A stretch of 64,000 nucleotides of DNA, taken from contig CAWINZ010000005.1 of assembly GCA_963837695.1 (NCBI GenBank), forward strand, positions 2,046,001-2,110,000, written 5' to 3'. Shown in pieces: positions 16,920-25,215 of this stretch. This DNA comes from VRUE01 sp963837695. Its GTDB lineage: Bacteria; Actinomycetota; Thermoleophilia; Solirubrobacterales; 70-9. The notes under the pieces were generated by a model. That model saw only the letters and a list, made by a program, of their open reading frames with translations, searched no databases and was not told the origin of the DNA. The first letter of the stretch is position 1. Each line of letters begins with the position of its first letter. The position numbers and the translations under genes are program-made.

Positions 16920-17651
16920 TCAATCGGCGAGATGAGAGGCGATCTCGGCGGCCACGTCAGCGTCGGAACGCTCGGAGCGGTCGATCGGGTGCAGATTGGG
17001 GATCTTGCGCATCCAGGTCAACTGGCGGCGGGCGTAGTTGCGCGAGCGCTTCTTCATCGCCTCCACGTCCCCCGAGCGCAGCTCGTCGAAGCCGAGCGCT
17101 TTGCGCGCCGTGCGCGAGGGCCCCAACCCTTCCGCCCGGCGCACCTCCTCCTCCGCTCCTCCGGCGACGATCGCCTCCGTGCGAGCATCGATCCGCTCGT
17201 AAAGCCGGGCACGCTCCATGTCGAGCCCGAAGATCGTCGTAGGCAGCCGCGTCTCCGCCGACCAAAGCTCAGACTCCTCAGCCCCGGGCGGAGCCTTTTC
17301 AAGCGAAAGCTCAGCCACGGCAGCCCGCAGATACAGCCCGGTCCCCCCCACGACGATCGGCCGACGCCCCGCCTCCAAAGCCCGATCGATCTCAACATGC
17401 GCCAACCGCATGTAATCGCCAACGGAAAAGGGCTGGGTAACGGGCACAAAGCCAACCAACCGATGCTCAAGCTTGACCTGCTCGTCTGGGCTCGCAACGC
17501 CCGTCAAGACACTGAGCCCTTCGTAAACCTGAAGCGCATCACAGGAGATGGCGACAGGATCCTCGCCCCGCTCTCGCAGCAGCCCAGCAAGCGCAATTGC
17601 GACCCCGGTCTTCCCAATCCCGGTGGGCCCGAAGATCCCGAGAACATTCAC
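16920..17651 (-). CDS. miaA: tRNA dimethylallyltransferase, compact form
   Basis: MiaA transfers a dimethylallyl group to A37 of tRNAs reading codons that begin with U; MiaB, encoded just upstream, then adds the methylthio group. The P-loop GIFGPTGIGKTG, DALQVYEG and GGTGLYLRA are present, and the C-terminal RNYARRQLTWMRKI is typical. From the GTG at 17651 the protein is 243 residues, against about 300 in most bacteria. The shortfall lies after GGTGLYLRA, where the helical insertion domain normally sits. The longer open frame (to 17741) runs through repeat DNA and is not conserved. Confidence 0.85.
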   Translation of the reverse strand: MNVLGIFGPTGIGKTGVAIALAGLLRERGEDPVAISCDALQVYEGLSVLTGVASPDEQVKLEHRLVGFVPVTQPFSVGDYMRLAHVEIDRALEAGRRPIVVGGTGLYLRAAVAELSLEKAPPGAEESELWSAETRLPTTIFGLDMERARLYERIDARTEAIVAGGAEEEVRRAEGLGPSRTARKALGFDELRSGDVEAMKKRSRNYARRQLTWMRKIPNLHPIDRSERSDADVAAEIASHLAD

Positions 17652-17667
17652 CGAAAGGATCCGAAAA

Positions 17668-17809
17668 GGCGGTGTCGGGGCTGCCCCGAACGGCTTGTAC
17701 TTTTTCGGTGTGGGGTCGGGGCGTAACCGCAGCGGCTCCACCGAAAAAGTTGAGTGAGGGGTAACCCCGACACCGCCCCTACCGAAGCCTTCACCGAAAA
17801 AGTTGAGTG
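17668..17809. repeat. Palindromic repeat family A, copy 2 plus an extra half copy
   Basis: The outer arms GGCGGTGTCGGGG (17668-17680) and CCCCGACACCGCC (17765-17777) pair perfectly. The core CTTGTACTTTTTCGGTG (17694-17710) faces CACCGAAAAAGTTGAGTG (17739-17756). A further right-hand half copy at 17792-17809 overlaps the end of miaB. The unit fills the miaB-miaA intergenic space. Confidence 0.85.
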
Positions 17810-19116
17810 AGGGGCTTCACCGCCACCCCTCCCAGGGTCGTCGAAGTAGCACGGTCTATCTGGACGTCAACGAATTCCCCGGGCTCGCCAACCCCATCGA
17901 AGTTCACCGCCTTGTTGTGCCGAGTCCGCCCCCGCAGCCGGGTCGAATCGGTCCGGCTGGTGCCTTCGACGAGAACCTCCATATCGCGCCCGACGAACCG
18001 CTGCGCCCGTTCCGTAGCCCGCCTCTGAACCAGCTCGACCAGCCGCTCCATCCGCTCCCGCTTGACGGGATGGGGCACCTGCTCGCCCAGCGTCGCCGCC
18101 TCGGTCTCGCGGCGCGGCGAGAAGACGAAGGTGAAGGCGCTGTCGTAGCCGACCTCGTCGACGACTTCGAGCGTCTCGGCGAAGTCGGCCTCGGTCTCGC
18201 CTGGGAAGCCGACGATGATGTCGGTCGTGATCGCGCAGTCGGGCACATGCTCGCGGATCAGCGCGACGCGATCCATGTAGCGGCGGCGATCGTAGGTCCG
18301 GCGCATCTGTTTGAGGATCGCGCTCGACCCCGACTGCAGCGGCAGGTGGATGTGCTCACAGAGGGCGGGCAGCTCCGTGTGGGCGCGGATCACGTCCTCG
18401 CGCATGTCCTTGGGGTGCGGGCTGGTGTAGCGGATCCGCTCGATCCCCTCGACCGCGTTGACCCGGGCGAGCAGCTCGGCGAAGCCGATGCGCGACTCGC
18501 CGGGCAGATCGCGGCCGTAGCTGTTGACGTTCTGCCCGAGCAGGGTCACCTCGCGCACACCATCGGCCGCAAGCGCCTCAGCCTCGACGAGCAGCTCGGC
18601 GGGGTCGCGGCTCTCCTCGCGGCCCCGGGTCGAGGGCACGATGCAGTAGGAGCACTTGCAGTTGCAGCCCTGTGAGATCTGCAGCCAACCCTGGAACTCG
18701 CGCTCGCGCCGGGCCGGCAGGTGGCCGGAGAAGTCCTCGAACTCGAAATATCCCTGGGCGGTGAGCGAGTCCGAGTTGAGGAACTCGGCAAGCCGGTGGA
18801 TCTGCCCGGGGCCGAAGGCGACGTCGACGAAGGGGAAGCGCTCGAAGACCTCCTCCTTGACCGACTGCGCCCAACAGCCGCCAACGCCGACCACGCGCTG
18901 GGGATCTTCGGACTTGAGCCGCTTCGCCTCACCGAGGTGAGCGACAAAGCGATTATCCGCCGACTCGCGGATCGAGCAGGTGTTGAAGAGGATCAGGTCG
19001 GCCTCGGCACGGCTCGGCGCCTCCGCATAGCCAAGCGACTCGAGCATCCCCTGCATCCGCTCAGAATCGTGCACGTTCATCTGGCAGCCGAACGTGGTGA
19101 CGTGGTAGCTGGGCAT
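17791..19116 (-). CDS. miaB: tRNA-2-methylthio-N6-dimethylallyladenosine synthase
   Basis: A 441-residue radical SAM methylthiotransferase. The N-terminal UPF0004 domain begins VTTFGCQMN and supplies cysteines for one 4Fe-4S cluster. The radical SAM motif CNCKCSYC binds the second, and a C-terminal TRAM domain binds tRNA. It methylthiolates position 2 of i6A37 after MiaA. ATG 19116 is chosen because the upstream extension is not conserved and runs toward repeat B. The final residues (PLTQLFR and the stop) are encoded by a half copy of repeat family A, so the C-terminus has been remodelled by the repeat. Confidence 0.92.
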   Translation of the reverse strand: MPSYHVTTFGCQMNVHDSERMQGMLESLGYAEAPSRAEADLILFNTCSIRESADNRFVAHLGEAKRLKSEDPQRVVGVGGCWAQSVKEEVFERFPFVDVAFGPGQIHRLAEFLNSDSLTAQGYFEFEDFSGHLPARREREFQGWLQISQGCNCKCSYCIVPSTRGREESRDPAELLVEAEALAADGVREVTLLGQNVNSYGRDLPGESRIGFAELLARVNAVEGIERIRYTSPHPKDMREDVIRAHTELPALCEHIHLPLQSGSSAILKQMRRTYDRRRYMDRVALIREHVPDCAITTDIIVGFPGETEADFAETLEVVDEVGYDSAFTFVFSPRRETEAATLGEQVPHPVKRERMERLVELVQRRATERAQRFVGRDMEVLVEGTSRTDSTRLRGRTRHNKAVNFDGVGEPGEFVDVQIDRATSTTLGGVAVKPLTQLFR

Positions 19117-19145
19117 CCCCCTCAGGGTACTGACGGTGTGAGAGG

Positions 19146-19235
19146 CAAGCAGGTCGGGGGATGCAGGGAGGGCGACGAGGGGAGCGCACATAAGTGCGTG
19201 ACCCGAGGAGCCCGACTGAAGACCCCGAGATGCGC
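19146..19235. repeat. Intergenic repeat family B, copy 1
   Basis: This 90-base unit is close to identical with 33269-33360. Both begin CAAGCAGGTCGGGGGATGC and contain a GCGCAC...GTGCGT hairpin, and both end GAGATGCGC. It lies three bases past the cupredoxin stop and about 30 bases upstream of the miaB start, both on the minus strand. Read on that strand it is a stem-loop followed by a C-rich, G-poor stretch, like a Rho loading site; that role is inference. Confidence 0.8.
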
Positions 19236-19238
19236 CGC

Positions 19239-19835
19239 CTATCGCACCGTCAGAGTGCCTTCCATGCCTGCCTCGGCATGACCCGGCACAGTGCAGAGGA
19301 AGGTGTAGGTGCCGGGGGCGAGATCGGCGCTCACCGACGTCTTCCCTTTGGCGATCGTTGCGGAGACCGCGATCTGTTCGCCGTTCTGCTCGATCGCCAC
19401 GTCGTGTTCGAGTGCCGACGGGTTGTCGAAGTCGATCGTCACCTTGCCCGGCTTGCTGGTCAACGTCGTCGTGTCAAAGGCGATCTGCGTGGGATCGGCG
19501 GCCAGTTGCAGCGTCCCGCCGGAACCCTTCGCCTTGGCTTCTTCCGGCTTCGCCTCGCCGGCCCCTTCGGCATCGCCGGAGTCGACCGGCGACTTCTCCT
19601 CTTCGGTGAACTCTTCGCCGGCCCTTTCAACCTCTGCCGCCTTCGCTTCCTGCTCATCCTTGCCGTGAAGAACCGCAAAGGTCGTCGCGCCGCCGACCAG
19701 GATCACGAACCAGAGAATGACGACAGGGGTGAACCGACCCGGAAAATTCTCGAAGCGCAAGCCGAGGAAGCTGACCACGACTGCCGAGACGGCGAGCAGG
19801 GGTCCGATCACGAAGAAGGCGGTTCCGTTGTCCAT
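19239..19835 (-). CDS. Membrane-anchored cupredoxin-domain protein
   Basis: A 198-residue protein with two N-terminal hydrophobic segments (FFVIGPLLAVSAVVVSFLGL and VVILWFVILVGGATTFAVL). An acidic Glu/Ala-rich linker and a C-terminal plastocyanin-like domain follow. Type 1 copper ligands are visible: His in LEHDVAI, then Cys, His and Met in FLCTVPGHAEAGM. It could carry electrons at the outer membrane face or handle copper; its donor and acceptor are unknown. It ends at repeat B copy 1. Confidence 0.85.
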   Translation of the reverse strand: MDNGTAFFVIGPLLAVSAVVVSFLGLRFENFPGRFTPVVILWFVILVGGATTFAVLHGKDEQEAKAAEVERAGEEFTEEEKSPVDSGDAEGAGEAKPEEAKAKGSGGTLQLAADPTQIAFDTTTLTSKPGKVTIDFDNPSALEHDVAIEQNGEQIAVSATIAKGKTSVSADLAPGTYTFLCTVPGHAEAGMEGTLTVR

Positions 19836-19889
19836 GCGGCCGGAATCCTATCCACAGAGGACGGCGGAGCGGCCCCGCCAGGTCCGACC

Positions 19890-21140
19890 TCACCTGGCGT
19901 AGTTGGTCGCCCGGCTCTCGCGGATCACGGTGATCTTGATCCGGCCCGGATAAGAGACCTCGCGCTCTATCGCCGCGGCGATCTCATAGGAGATCAACGC
20001 CGCGCGCTCGTCGTCGACCGCGCCGGGGTCGACCATGACCCGCATCTCGCGCCCCGCCTGCATCGCATAGACCCTCTCCACCCCGGCATGGCGCGAGGCG
20101 AGCTCCTCGAGCTCGTGGAGGCGAGCCACGTACTCCTCGAGCGTGTCGCCCCGGGCCCCGGGCCGCGCCCCGGAGAGGGCGTCCGCGGTCTGCACCACCA
20201 CTGCCTCGACCGAGTGTGGCTCGACCTCGTCGTGATGGGCCTCGATCGCGTGGGCGACCTCCTCGGGCTCTCCGTAGCGACGGGCGAGCCGGGCGCCGAT
20301 CTGCGCGTGCGTCCCCTCAACCTCCCGGTCGACCGCCTTGCCGATGTCGTGCAACAGCGCCGCGCGACGGGCGATGTCGGCGGCGGCGCCGAGCTCGACC
20401 GCGATCAGCGCCGCGAGATAGGAAGACTCGACCAGATGACTGAGCACGTTCTGCCCGTAGCTGGTGCGGAACTGCAGCCTGCCGAGCAGGTCGATCAGAT
20501 GTGGGTGGAGGCTATTGACGTTGGCATCGAGCGTCGCTCGCTCGCCCTCTTCGACCACCCGCTCCTCAATTTCCCCCGTCGCCTGCTCGAAGGCCTCCTC
20601 GCAGCGCGAGGGGTGGATGCGACCGTCGGCGATAAGCCGCTCGAGAGTGAGGCGGGCGATCTCGCGGCGCATCCCGTCGAAGCTCGAGAGGCGCACTACG
20701 GACGGGGTGTCGTCGACGATGATGTCGACCCCGGTCAGCCGCTCGAGCACGTGGATGTTGCGGCCCTCGCGGCCGATGATCCTGCCCTTCATCTCGTCGT
20801 TCGGGAGCCGCACCAGCTGGGTGGTCGTTCGCTCCGCGTGTGGCCCCGCGAGGCGCTGCGTCGCGGTGGCGAGGATGCCACGAGCACGCCTCTCCGCCTC
20901 CTCGCGGGTCTCCGCCTCGATCTTGCGCAGGACAAGGCCGGCCTGGCGGCGGGCGTCAACCTCGACTTCGTCGAGAAGCATCTGGCGCGCCTCCTCTGCA
21001 CTCAGCGAGGAGATCCGTTCCAACTCGGCACGCTTCAGCTCACCGAGCTGTGCGTCCAGCGCCTCCAGCCGGTCCAGAACCAAGTCTGGCTCCGAACCGT
21101 TGCCGCGTGACCATTTCCACGGCGGCATGCTGATGTTCAT
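19890..21140 (-). CDS. rny: Ribonuclease Y, form without a membrane anchor
   Basis: A 416-residue endoribonuclease with a coiled-coil N-terminus, a KH domain (LPNDEMKGRIIGREGRNIH) and an HD domain (LLHDIGKAVD, then HHDEVEPHS), ending in the usual IKITVIRE...NYAR. RNase Y starts decay of many mRNAs. Most homologues are about 520 residues with an N-terminal membrane helix. Here a TAG lies immediately upstream of the ATG and no hydrophobic segment follows, so the protein appears soluble. The recA stop is 41 bases upstream. Confidence 0.9.
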   Translation of the reverse strand: MNISMPPWKWSRGNGSEPDLVLDRLEALDAQLGELKRAELERISSLSAEEARQMLLDEVEVDARRQAGLVLRKIEAETREEAERRARGILATATQRLAGPHAERTTTQLVRLPNDEMKGRIIGREGRNIHVLERLTGVDIIVDDTPSVVRLSSFDGMRREIARLTLERLIADGRIHPSRCEEAFEQATGEIEERVVEEGERATLDANVNSLHPHLIDLLGRLQFRTSYGQNVLSHLVESSYLAALIAVELGAAADIARRAALLHDIGKAVDREVEGTHAQIGARLARRYGEPEEVAHAIEAHHDEVEPHSVEAVVVQTADALSGARPGARGDTLEEYVARLHELEELASRHAGVERVYAMQAGREMRVMVDPGAVDDERAALISYEIAAAIEREVSYPGRIKITVIRESRATNYAR

Positions 21141-21181
21141 CTAGGGAGCATGCTACTCCCATAGACATGTCCGTCTAATTT

Positions 21182-22297
21182 CTATGCCGCCTGGACCTCG
21201 GGCACCGGCTCAGCCGGTGAATCAGCCGCGGGCGCCGTCTCCTCGGCCACAGGCACGACGTTCTCGGTTCCGATGCCGAGCGCGGTGCGGATCTTGGTCT
21301 CGATCTCGCTCGCGATCTCGGGGTTCTCGGCGAGGAACTGTTTGGCGTTGTTTCGCCCCTGGCCGAGCCGCGTCTTCCCGTAGGAGAAGAACGAGCCGGA
21401 TTTCTGCACCAGGTCGTGCTCGATACCAAAGTCGAGCAGGCCGCCCTCGCGCGAGATCCCGACTCCGTACTCAATGTCGAACTCGGCCTGGCGGAAGGGC
21501 GAGGCGACCTTGTTCTTGACGACTTTGACCCGGACCCGGTTGCCGACGGCCTCGGTCCCTTCCTTGAGGGTCTCGATACGGCGGATGTCGAGACGCTGGG
21601 AGGAGTAGAACTTGAGCGCCCGGCCGCCGGGCTGGGTCTCCGGCGAGCCGAACTGGACGCCGACTTTTTCGCGGATCTGGTTGGTGAAGAGGCAGACGGT
21701 GTTGGTGCGGTTGAGGTTGCCGGCCAGTTTGCGCATCGCCTGCGACATCAGGCGCGCCTGCAGGCCGACGGTCGTGTCGCCGATCTGGCCGTCGAGCTCG
21801 GCTTTCGGCGTCAGCGCCGCCACCGAGTCGATCGCGACCACGTCGATCGCGGCGGAGGCGATCAGGCGATCGGCGATCTGCAGCGCCTGCTCTCCATAGT
21901 CGGGCTGAGAGACGAGGAGCTCGTCGGTATCGACGCCGATCTTGCGGGCGTAGCTCGGGTCGATCGCGTGCTCGGTGTCGATGAAGGCGCAGATCCCGCC
22001 GCGGGCCTGGGCTTCGGAGATGATGTGGTAGATCAGCGTCGTCTTGCCCGAGGACTCGGGTCCGAAGATCTCAACGATCCGTCCCCTCGGGACGCCGCCG
22101 ATGCCCAGCGCCAGGTCGAGCGCGAGCGCTCCGGTCGGGATCGCCGGGATCTTGATCGTCGCGTCGGCGCCGAGACGCATCAGCGCGCCCTGGCCGAAGT
22201 CCCGCTCGATCTGGGTTACGGCTGCCTCGAGCGCCGCGTCCTTGGCCTTCGCCTTCTTGGCCGAAGCGTCCTTCAGAGCCATTTTCTTGTCTGCCAT
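21182..22297 (-). CDS. recA: Recombinase RecA
   Basis: A 371-residue RecA that coats single-stranded DNA, drives strand exchange and stimulates LexA cleavage. The Walker A loop is GPESSGKTT. Also visible are the Walker B region VVAIDSVAALTP, the L2 loop (NQIREKVGVQFGSPETQPGG, in outline) and an Ala/Pro/Glu-rich acidic tail. ATG 22297 follows a good ribosome-binding site (GAGGTGAAAGAG), so the longer frame to 22363 is not used. It follows thpR by ten bases and cinA further upstream, a common cinA-thpR-recA arrangement. Confidence 0.96.
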   Translation of the reverse strand: MADKKMALKDASAKKAKAKDAALEAAVTQIERDFGQGALMRLGADATIKIPAIPTGALALDLALGIGGVPRGRIVEIFGPESSGKTTLIYHIISEAQARGGICAFIDTEHAIDPSYARKIGVDTDELLVSQPDYGEQALQIADRLIASAAIDVVAIDSVAALTPKAELDGQIGDTTVGLQARLMSQAMRKLAGNLNRTNTVCLFTNQIREKVGVQFGSPETQPGGRALKFYSSQRLDIRRIETLKEGTEAVGNRVRVKVVKNKVASPFRQAEFDIEYGVGISREGGLLDFGIEHDLVQKSGSFFSYGKTRLGQGRNNAKQFLAENPEIASEIETKIRTALGIGTENVVPVAEETAPAADSPAEPVPEVQAA

Positions 22298-22307
22298 CTC
22301 TTTCACC

Positions 22308-22907
22308 TCACTGCCGCCCGTCTGTGGGCAGCTCGACTTGCGCCAGCGGGGTGTAATGCGCACCCTGCGGCTGGATTTGCGAACGGTAGAGCGTCAATCG
22401 GACGCCCCGGAACGACTGGGAAAGATCTTTCGGAAGCGGCCCGGGACGCTCCCCCAGCAGAGCCGGCCGCTTCGAGCCACGTTCCTCGCGCCGCACCCTG
22501 GCCACGGTCACGTGCGGCCAGAACGGTCGCTTCTCCGGCTCGTAGAGGTGTGCCTCGACGAGCCTCGCCCGCAGCGCGGCCTGCAGGGCGATCGTGCCAG
22601 GCGACTCGGCCGGCAGCGCAAAAAGGCGCGGGCGGCCACGCTCCGGTCGCGGCACCGGATCGCCCAGCTCGACCGAGGGCGCCAATGCCCGGCTCGCTTC
22701 GACAATCTCCGCCAGGCGAGGTATCTCCTTCTCGGGCGTCCAGCCCAAAAAAGCGAGCGTGATGTGCAAAGAGTCGGTCGAGACAGGGCGCAGCGCAGGA
22801 TCGCGCAGCGCCCTCTCGCACCATCTGGCGATTTCTCCTCGAATGACCTCGGGAAGATCCAGTGCGATGAACAGCCTGGCCCTCGGACTCTTCAGTCTCT
22901 GCTTCAT
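22308..22907 (-). CDS. thpR: RNA 2',3'-cyclic phosphodiesterase
   Basis: A 199-residue two-histidine (2H) phosphoesterase with catalytic motifs HITL at residues 48-51 and HVTV at 132-135. The family opens 2',3'-cyclic phosphates on RNA ends and can ligate tRNA halves in vitro. FIALDLPE at the N-terminus is typical. It sits between cinA and recA in the same direction. Confidence 0.88.
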   Translation of the reverse strand: MKQRLKSPRARLFIALDLPEVIRGEIARWCERALRDPALRPVSTDSLHITLAFLGWTPEKEIPRLAEIVEASRALAPSVELGDPVPRPERGRPRLFALPAESPGTIALQAALRARLVEAHLYEPEKRPFWPHVTVARVRREERGSKRPALLGERPGPLPKDLSQSFRGVRLTLYRSQIQPQGAHYTPLAQVELPTDGRQ

Positions 22908-23037
22908 CGCCGAGGACGCTAGGAGGCTTGATCAAACAGAACAAGACCCAAATCAAAAAAAAGAGTGAAATTAGAGTCCCGACTGAGAGGACCGCGAGGC
23001 CGGGGAGGTCGATGACCAAGCGAGACGGCAGCGTCAT
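22908..23037 (-). pseudogene. Possible small membrane protein, frame disturbed before thpR
   Basis: Reading from ATG 23037 gives about 43 residues with one strong membrane helix (VGTLISLFFLIWVLFCLIKP), but the frame then passes into thpR out of phase with no stop. A run of eight Ts (plus strand A-run around 22955) encodes part of the helix. One extra base there would bring a TGA into frame exactly at the thpR start as an ATGA overlap. It may be a small gene with a sequencing or natural indel, or chance hydrophobic coding. Confidence 0.3.
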
Positions 23038-23075
23038 TCGGCCTCATCCGGACCGCGGTCCTCGAAGGAGGGGCT

Positions 23076-24362
23076 CTACAGAGGTGGGTCGCCGTCGCCG
23101 AGCAGGGTCCGCAGCAGGTGCATCGCGACCAGGGCGGAGCGTTCGCGGATGTCGTCTCGGCCTCCCGGAATCACCGGGTCGCGGGCGATCGCGGTGCCGT
23201 CGGCGAGGCGGGCGTCGAAGCAGACGTAGCCGACCGGCTTCTCCTCCGTGCCACCCTCGGGGCCGGCGATGCCGGTGATCGAGATCGCGACATCGGCGTC
23301 GAAGCGCTCCAGCGCCCCCCGTGACATCCCCTCCGCGACCTCGGGCGAGACAGCGCCATGCTCCTCGATCAGGGCAGGGTCGACGCCGAGCAACTCCGCC
23401 TTCGCCCCGTTCGAGTAGGCGACGACCCCGCCGGCGAAGTAGGCGGAAGCGCCCGGCAGGTTGGTGATTCGCGCCGCCAGCAGACCGCCGGAGCAGGACT
23501 CGGCGAGAGCCAGCCTGCGGCCGCTCAGCAGGCCGGCCAGCCGCGAGTCGATCGTCTCGCCGTCGAGGCTGAACAGGTGGCGTGCGTGGCGATCGAGGAG
23601 CCCGGTCCGCACCGCCTCGGCAACCGAGGCCGCCTCGGCGCGGTAGCGGACGTCGATCTCGATCTCGCCGCGCCGCAGACAGGTGGTGATCTCGACGGAG
23701 TCCAGCGCGACCCCACCGTCCTCGATCTCGCGCAGGCTCTTGGCGATCTCCGACTCGGGAATGCCGAACATCCGCAGCGTGTAGGAGAGCAGCGGGGTCG
23801 CACGGGCGAGGACCGCCTGTACCGGGGGCGACTCGACCGCCCGCGGCCACATCGGCTGCAGCTCGCGCGGCGGTCCGGGCAGGACGACCACCACCCGCCC
23901 GTCCACGGGCACCACCAGCCCCGGCGCAGTCCCGACCGGATCGAGCGGCAGCGAGCCCTCCGGGATCATCGCCTGCTTGCGGTTCGCCTCCCGCACCGCC
24001 TCCTCGTCGAAGCGGAAGCGGCGCGCGAAGCCGCGCAGGATCTCGGCGATTTTCTCCTCCACCTCGTCGTCGAGCACCAGCTCCACCCCGGCAAAGCGAG
24101 CGACGATCTCCGCCGTCAGGTCGTCGGCGGTCGGCCCGAGCCCCCCGGAGGTGACGATCAGATCCATCCCCTCACCGGCCATGAAGCGCAACGCCGCCTC
24201 GAGATCCGCGGGACGGTCGCCGACCACGGTGATGTGGGCGACCTCGACCCCTAGCGCGGCGAGCTGTTCGGAGATCCAGGGTCCGTTGCGGTCGGCGATC
24301 CGCCCGGTCAGAACCTCGGTTCCCGTCACGACTATCCCCGCCCTTACCGGAGCGCCCGTCAT
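23076..24362 (-). CDS. cinA: CinA family protein (NMN deamidase / competence-damage inducible)
   Basis: A 428-residue two-domain protein. The N-terminal MoCF-like domain (GTEVLTGRIADRNGPWISEQL in outline; TSGGLGPTADD) has ADP-ribose pyrophosphatase activity in studied relatives. The C-terminal CinA domain (AESCSGGLLAARI, ITGIAGPEGG) carries the nicotinamide mononucleotide deamidase site. It recycles NMN. The start overlaps the stop of the RodZ-like gene (ATGA). Confidence 0.92.
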   Translation of the reverse strand: MTGAPVRAGIVVTGTEVLTGRIADRNGPWISEQLAALGVEVAHITVVGDRPADLEAALRFMAGEGMDLIVTSGGLGPTADDLTAEIVARFAGVELVLDDEVEEKIAEILRGFARRFRFDEEAVREANRKQAMIPEGSLPLDPVGTAPGLVVPVDGRVVVVLPGPPRELQPMWPRAVESPPVQAVLARATPLLSYTLRMFGIPESEIAKSLREIEDGGVALDSVEITTCLRRGEIEIDVRYRAEAASVAEAVRTGLLDRHARHLFSLDGETIDSRLAGLLSGRRLALAESCSGGLLAARITNLPGASAYFAGGVVAYSNGAKAELLGVDPALIEEHGAVSPEVAEGMSRGALERFDADVAISITGIAGPEGGTEEKPVGYVCFDARLADGTAIARDPVIPGGRDDIRERSALVAMHLLRTLLGDGDPPL

Positions 24363-25117
24363 TCGCAGCTAGGCCTTTCGCCTTCTTCCAGCGAGACCAG
24401 CTCTCCACCCGAGTCGACGCGGTACCCCACCGGGCTGGAGCTTGCCGGGAGGTGCGTCTGCTTGCCATCGACGAAGATCGCCACCGAGCCATTGCCCAGG
24501 GCAATTTCGAAGCCTTTGGAGCGAAACGGGCCGGCCTCGGCGCCTTCTTCGAGGATCTGGCCGTCGACCAGCGGTTCTTGCTTCGCATCGAGCAGGCAGA
24601 CCCAGACTTCGGCCGTCGCCGTCAACCGCACGGCGACACCGGGCTTGCTCGTCACCGCGGGCGCCTGGGCGTGCTTCTTTCCCGCCTGACTGCCGTCGCT
24701 CGCCGCCGTCGACGTGGCAGACGAACCGCCGCCCCCGCCGGCCAGGGCGATGCCGGCCACGATGGCGACGAGGACGAGGCAGACGGCCACAATGACGAGA
24801 CGGCTGGAAGCCAGGGGGCGGCGACCGCGCATCGCCGTCGGCACCGGCTCAACCCGCTTCGGCGCGCGCTCTCCCCCCGACGGGCCCGTCGCACGCCGGT
24901 AGTCGTCGGCGAGACGATCGCCGTCGAGGCCCAGGTAGGAGGCATAGGTACGGATGAAACCGCGCGTGTAGGCGCCGCCGGGGAGGGCGTCCCACTCCTC
25001 GTTCTCCATCGCCTGCAGGTAGCGGACGCGGATCTTGATCGCGGCCTCGACCTCCGAGAGGTCGATTTTGCGGCGATTCCGCGCCTCGCGAAGAGTGGGT
25101 CCGATGCCGGGGTCCAT
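24359..25117 (-). CDS. RodZ-like HTH/membrane protein with DUF4115 domain
   Basis: A 252-residue protein. An N-terminal HTH_25 domain (TLREARNRRKIDLSEVE, then YLQAMENEEWDALP, YTRGFIRTYASYLGLD) is cytoplasmic. A membrane helix (LVIVAVCLVLVAIVAGIAL) precedes a Ser/Gly/Ala linker and an external DUF4115 domain. RodZ links the MreB cytoskeleton to cell-wall synthesis; no mreB is seen here, so a regulatory role is also possible. ATG 25117 gives the usual N-terminus. Confidence 0.82.
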   Translation of the reverse strand: MDPGIGPTLREARNRRKIDLSEVEAAIKIRVRYLQAMENEEWDALPGGAYTRGFIRTYASYLGLDGDRLADDYRRATGPSGGERAPKRVEPVPTAMRGRRPLASSRLVIVAVCLVLVAIVAGIALAGGGGGSSATSTAASDGSQAGKKHAQAPAVTSKPGVAVRLTATAEVWVCLLDAKQEPLVDGQILEEGAEAGPFRSKGFEIALGNGSVAIFVDGKQTHLPASSSPVGYRVDSGGELVSLEEGERPSCE

Positions 25118-25161
25118 CCCGACATTGTGTCCGCTGCGCCGTCCGGACGCGGAGAAGCCCA

Positions 25162-25206
25162 CCCGTCCTGCATCGAACCCCTATTTGGGGCTCGATGCAG
25201 GACGGG
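25162..25206 (-). terminator. Long hairpin after ftsK
   Basis: Twenty-base arms at 25162-25181 and 25187-25206 pair at 19 positions around a five-base loop (TATTT). It begins ten bases beyond the ftsK stop and precedes the RodZ-like gene. No T-run follows, but the stem is strong enough to stop or process transcripts. Confidence 0.7.
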
Positions 25207-25215
25207 GCACGGGGG

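Noticed and set aside
19194..21110. 638-residue plus-strand open frame
   Set aside because: It runs antisense to the cupredoxin and RNase Y genes. It has no recognisable motif and arises from GC-rich third positions.
21141..22340. SOS (LexA) box controlling recA
   Set aside because: No GAAC-N4-GTTC-like palindrome was found upstream of recA or between recA and rny; recA seems to be transcribed with cinA and thpR.
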